Origin: Molossus alvarezi
Taxonomy: Eukaryota; Chordata; Mammalia; Chiroptera; Molossidae
Reading direction: 5' to 3'
Assembly (NCBI GenBank): GCA_037176705.1
Contig: JBAWUJ010000071.1
Location: 124,001-188,000, forward strand
DNA: 64,000 nt
Shown piece after piece: positions 60,633 to 64,000 of this stretch. A program made the position numbers and the translations under genes. The first letter of the stretch is position 1, and every line of letters begins with the position of its first letter. The notes beneath the pieces are model-generated. The model saw nothing but the letters and a program-made list of their open reading frames with translations. It was not told the origin of the DNA and did no database searches.

Positions 60633-61690
60633 CCAAGATAACACTGCAGTGAGTTATTTCATAAAATGACAAATATTTGATCATACCTGTGTCTTCTACA
60701 GAAAAACTCTTCCCGGAACATGAACAGTGATATTCAGGGTACCCAAAGTCTGTAGGTATTATGCCATGATGCTTCCTGTGTTGGGAATTTGGATCATCGT
60801 TGCTTGAATAACTAAGATAAATTAACCACAAATATTTTAAAATGTGCCTTCTGTTATCTGGCGTATATGTATACCTTGGCAACAAAATGACAAAAATGTT
60901 AAATGGACAAAAGCTTTAATAGAAATGTCTCCGAAGAAGAAGAACACACAACCAATAACTTCAGGAAGAGATGTTCCATATAACTGCTCCTCAGAAAAAT
61001 GTAAATCAAAACTAAGGTGACATACAACTTTTCTCCAGATTAGTCTCCAATGTTAGAAAAAATAAAAATGGCATGTTTTGCTGAGGATGTGGAAAACCGG
61101 GATCCTATTCATAGATAACTAAAATATAAAATGATACAACTGCTGTGTATATCATTGGAGATTCCTTAGAAAACATTACCTCTGAATTTAAATATGCTTC
61201 ATCGATTGCACTCTAAATTACACACCACAAATATTTGAAATGAGGAACAAAAATGTGTGTATGTGGAGGCTCACCACAGTACGAGAGGGAAAGAGCCCAG
61301 ACAGATGAACTGGAAAGCAAAGTTGGTAACTGCAGCTACAATGGTATACTCATTCAGCCACAAAAGGTGAGATTCACTCTTCCATGCTACATGGATGTTT
61401 CTTGAAAACACGCACGCTAACAGACACAAGTTACATGCTATAATAACGTGTGGTTCCACTTCATGAGTATGATTTATCGAGAACAGTAACATCAATACAC
61501 TCAGAATACAGGTTGATGTTTGGTCGTGGGTCAGGGGAGAAATGGTAGTGACTCCTTAAGGTTTAGACTGTTGTGTTTAGGGGCACTAAAAATGTTTTTA
61601 TACTTCCTAGATGTGGAGGTGGCATACTCTACCGAATATATTCTATGTTATGTTATTGTTCACTTGTATTTCTTATTTTTATATTTACTT
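60633..61690 (+). repeat. Paralogous segment P1b (partner at 36885-38170)
   Basis: The version without the internal SINE. It includes R2 exon f and the intron toward exon e. Confidence 0.8.
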
Positions 61691-62179
61691 TTATAAGAGG
61701 TGAATTTCACATCAACCACAAATACTATCAATTATAATGAACTCTTCTGATATCTTGTTTTCCTTTACCTGTAGGACGTAGCCCAACTATCATCTCTTCG
61801 TGACACATGGTAATTTCTCCTGGAAGAGACAGGTTCTTGGTGTGGAGCTCCTGCGTAATTTCCTCTCCCACATGTTTCTGGTCCTTCAGTTTAAAAAGGC
61901 TTAGGTAACTATATTATACATGAGACCAATATTACAAAGAAAGAGAAAACTTCAAAACTTTAACTTCTTTCCCCTTTGTAATACAAGTGTTAGAATAAAC
62001 TCCTTATCCAACCAATTATATAGTATATTGTGCTTATTCAAATTTTAAATAACATTTGAGATATATTTATACATTCATAATACTGGTTTGAACTCCTATA
62101 ATTTCATCCTTACTTTTTTATTTTTTATATTGTATTAATTTACACTGTTGTAGATATTTACAAACTCTATATCCACATT

Positions 62180-62336
62180 TTGTGTTTCATTGAATTTATT
62201 GGATGATGCTGCTTAATACATTTACATACAATTCAGGGGTACCATTCTGTCATATATCATCTGCATACTGGGTTGTGTGTTCCCCACCCAAAAGCAAGTC
62301 TCCTTCCTTCCCTATGTTTAAACGATTACTTAAGTG
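62180..62336 (-). mobile_element. L1 3'UTR fragment inside the R2 RGG exon
   Basis: Same antisense L1 3' sequence as at 42846-43017 (tcattgaatttattgg, caggggtaccattctgt, gtgttccccacccaaa), joined at the same point to the Arg/Gly exon. Confidence 0.6.
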
Positions 62337-62445
62337 TTCTCCACCTGAGCAAAGCACTCTTGCTCCTCTACTTCCAGTTCCTGCTCCTCTACTTCCTCCT
62401 CTTCCACATCACAGGTTTCTTGCACGACCTCTGTGCCTTGAAGGA

Positions 62446-63400
62446 CATGGTGACCTCCATCTACCACCACATTGTAAAGATGGTTGGTGGTTTGCTTAAC
62501 TCTACTTGTTTTTCCACTGAAGCACTAAAATAATTACAGATAATATGAACAAAGTACATGTCACAAAACTCTAACAAATGCATAAATTTTACAAAGCTAC
62601 ATAATACTGCAAATAAATCAAGGTCAACATCAAATTATCTTCCCAAATCCAACATTTTCTTCAAAAAGCATTGAGTTCTTCATCATGCCACAGTTAAGAA
62701 ACATTTCATTATTCAATGTCTTCCATTAAGTCATGCAGAACAGAAACATATATTGTCAATTACTCTAAAAGTCCTCTAAGTAATTACTCTAAGTAATAAA
62801 GAATGATAAGCCTAACACACAATAAAAAAAAAATGCAGGCATTACTTTCTAAAATGTGCATTTTACATCATTTTGTAATGGCAACTTTTTTTTTTCATTC
62901 CCAGATGGTATATACATGTGCATTACTTGGGGAATAAATCCTTCCTGTGTTCATTCATTGAAATGGATTCGCTATCCTATAAATAGTCTTTATAATTTCC
63001 CTGTTTGTGCAGGTAAAATAATTAATATACAATTTCAAAGTACAACTGCAGGTGTGTATTTTCAGAATTGTCAGCATTTTCTTATCTTCTATGTTTAAAC
63101 AGGACCTTCCGAGACTGAATCAGAATACACGATGGAGCACTGTTGTAAAGTACATCGTGATATAAGCATTTTAGAAAATTCACTGTGGTTAGAGGATAAA
63201 CATTTTCTAGGACAGGAGAGGAAACTTTGGGCAGGAAGGTCACCTCCTTATGACACCTACCATCTATGGGCTCAGGTCATTTCCTTTCTTCCAGATCTGC
63301 ACACCTACTTCATTGTCAAGGGCCTACACAAATAGGAACTTTTTCAACCCTCAGCTCCCAAGGACTGGGAAGTCCGCTTTCCCCACGTGTCTTTGTGGCT
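62446..63400. other. AT-rich intergenic; no gene recognised
   Basis: RBMY RRM exons would be expected on the minus strand in this direction, but I do not see RNP1/RNP2-like sequence. Nothing else is identifiable. Confidence 0.35.
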
Positions 63401-64000
63401 CTTCTTATCCCCCAGAATCACTGGCCTCAACGCTGAGGACAGCCCTGTGGCGACGCGCTATCCATGGTCAAGCGCTGACGGCCTTACACTGGAACCCAGA
63501 GGCCAGGGTAAGTAAGTTCTCCGTGGTGCTGTGTCCACGCTCACGTGCCTGTCGATCTCCCCTGCCCCACTCCCCAGGCTGAACTGACAAGAAGCGATGA
63601 CTAATAACCTGCGTACTCGGGGCACTGCCTACCTGGACCACGAGGCAATCAACACGTTCCCCAGAAACACGGTTACAGAGCACACGGCTACGACTGTGTG
63701 AAAAGGCGTCCTTCTGCGTTCCCATCGCGGGCAGCTCGCGGAGCATCTGCAGGGCTCCCACGGGAACACGAGCAGGGCCCCGACACGTCTGTTTCCAGCT
63801 GCAGCAGGGAAAGAAGTGTCATTTAAGAATGCGCCCTGGACGTGAGGGAAAAGGAAACCTGTCAGGTTCAGTCTGTGCCTCTTTCGTGCACACCTCCGAC
63901 TCTGCACCCTGGGGCTCCCAGAGGGACAATGAACAGCGAACCCAGCTCCAGGGTTCCCCGCAGGCGCCGGCAGGGGGAAATGAACCCACTACTGCCCCGG
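63401..64000 (+). other. CpG-rich block with a good splice donor
   Basis: The sequence becomes GC- and CpG-rich towards the window end. A consensus donor CAGG|GTAAGT sits at 63508 on the plus strand. It could be a first exon or promoter of a neighbouring gene, but no protein family is recognised. Confidence 0.25.

Larger units (their letters stand above)
59190..62445 (-). pseudogene. RBMY: RBMY/RBMX-like pseudogene R2, five exon regions recognisable
   Basis: RBMY/RBMX are RRM and SRGY-box nuclear RNA-binding splicing regulators. Minus-strand order matches the gene. RGG exon (about 62440-62337; CGRGGSRGAGTGSRGA). Exon e (61883-61769; GRGNYAGAPHQEPVSSRRNY, then RRDDSWATSY). Exon f (60811-60687; SYSSNDDPNSQHRKH). 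Exon g (60597 to about 60513; DQNGYDG, CSEYWNGGSYRQSYE). Exon h (from 59423; GSSHEASPAGVPP, SHSDDCYGSGRGGYGG). The e-f splice restores a split Ser codon exactly. Lesions: TGA in the RGG exon at an ancestral CGA-type Arg, a 1-base phase error between f and g, a lost exon g donor, and tandem TGA TGA at 59290-59295. RRM exons are not seen upstream. It is intron-containing, so not retroposed. Confidence 0.78.

Noticed and set aside
63410..63450. A possible RRM start (ITGLN-like) on the plus strand
   Set aside because: Only a few residues agree with the LFIGGLN motif, and the strand is opposite to the RBMY exons; probably chance.

Overview
This is mammalian nuclear DNA, not bacterial. Three things show it: LINE-1 ORF2 sequence on both strands, tRNA-derived SINEs of the VES type (heads read CCCTGGCCGGTTTTGCTCAG and close variants), and exon-intron gene remnants. 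VES-type SINEs point to a bat (Chiroptera). The right half carries intron-containing remnants of two ampliconic male-specific gene families, TSPY and RBMY. Finding both together makes a Y-chromosome location the best reading. This is an inference; neither family member is intact here.

Left half (1-31899): a head-to-tail macrosatellite with a unit of about 5.70 kb. There are five complete units (5699, 5700, 5701, 5700 and 5698 bp) and a sixth that breaks off after about 3.4 kb. The array continues leftwards beyond the window. Units differ by only a few substitutions and microsatellite length changes, so they are actively homogenised. The unit is GC- and CpG-rich and has no gene I recognise. 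Each unit carries a perfect RFX-type X-box, a GC-box/NotI CpG cluster, a strong G-quadruplex motif, several microsatellites, poly(A) signals and good splice-site sequences. Diagnostic variants show the units are A/B mosaics.

Middle (31900-43118): a 5'-truncated plus-strand L1 replaces the array. A solo LTR with a perfect 6-bp target duplication and a VES SINE have inserted into it. Next comes a broken RBMY-like segment (R1), itself interrupted by a SINE and by a minus-strand L1 whose 5' region holds about 358-bp tandem monomers.

Right half (43.4-64 kb): degenerate minisatellite blocks in inverted orientation, an isolated TSPY exon 5 (copy C), a second solo LTR of the same family in the opposite orientation, and a TSPY pseudogene with five recognisable exons (copy A, 48680-50859, minus). 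After that come a TSPY remnant lacking exons 3-4 (copy B, 53775-55187, minus) and an RBMY pseudogene with five recognisable exon regions (R2, about 59.2-62.4 kb, minus). Several 0.2-1 kb paralogous segments link these copies, so the region grew by segmental duplication. No gene in the window appears able to encode a complete protein. The most interesting element is the undescribed (to my knowledge) 5.7-kb macrosatellite beside TSPY/RBMY remnants.
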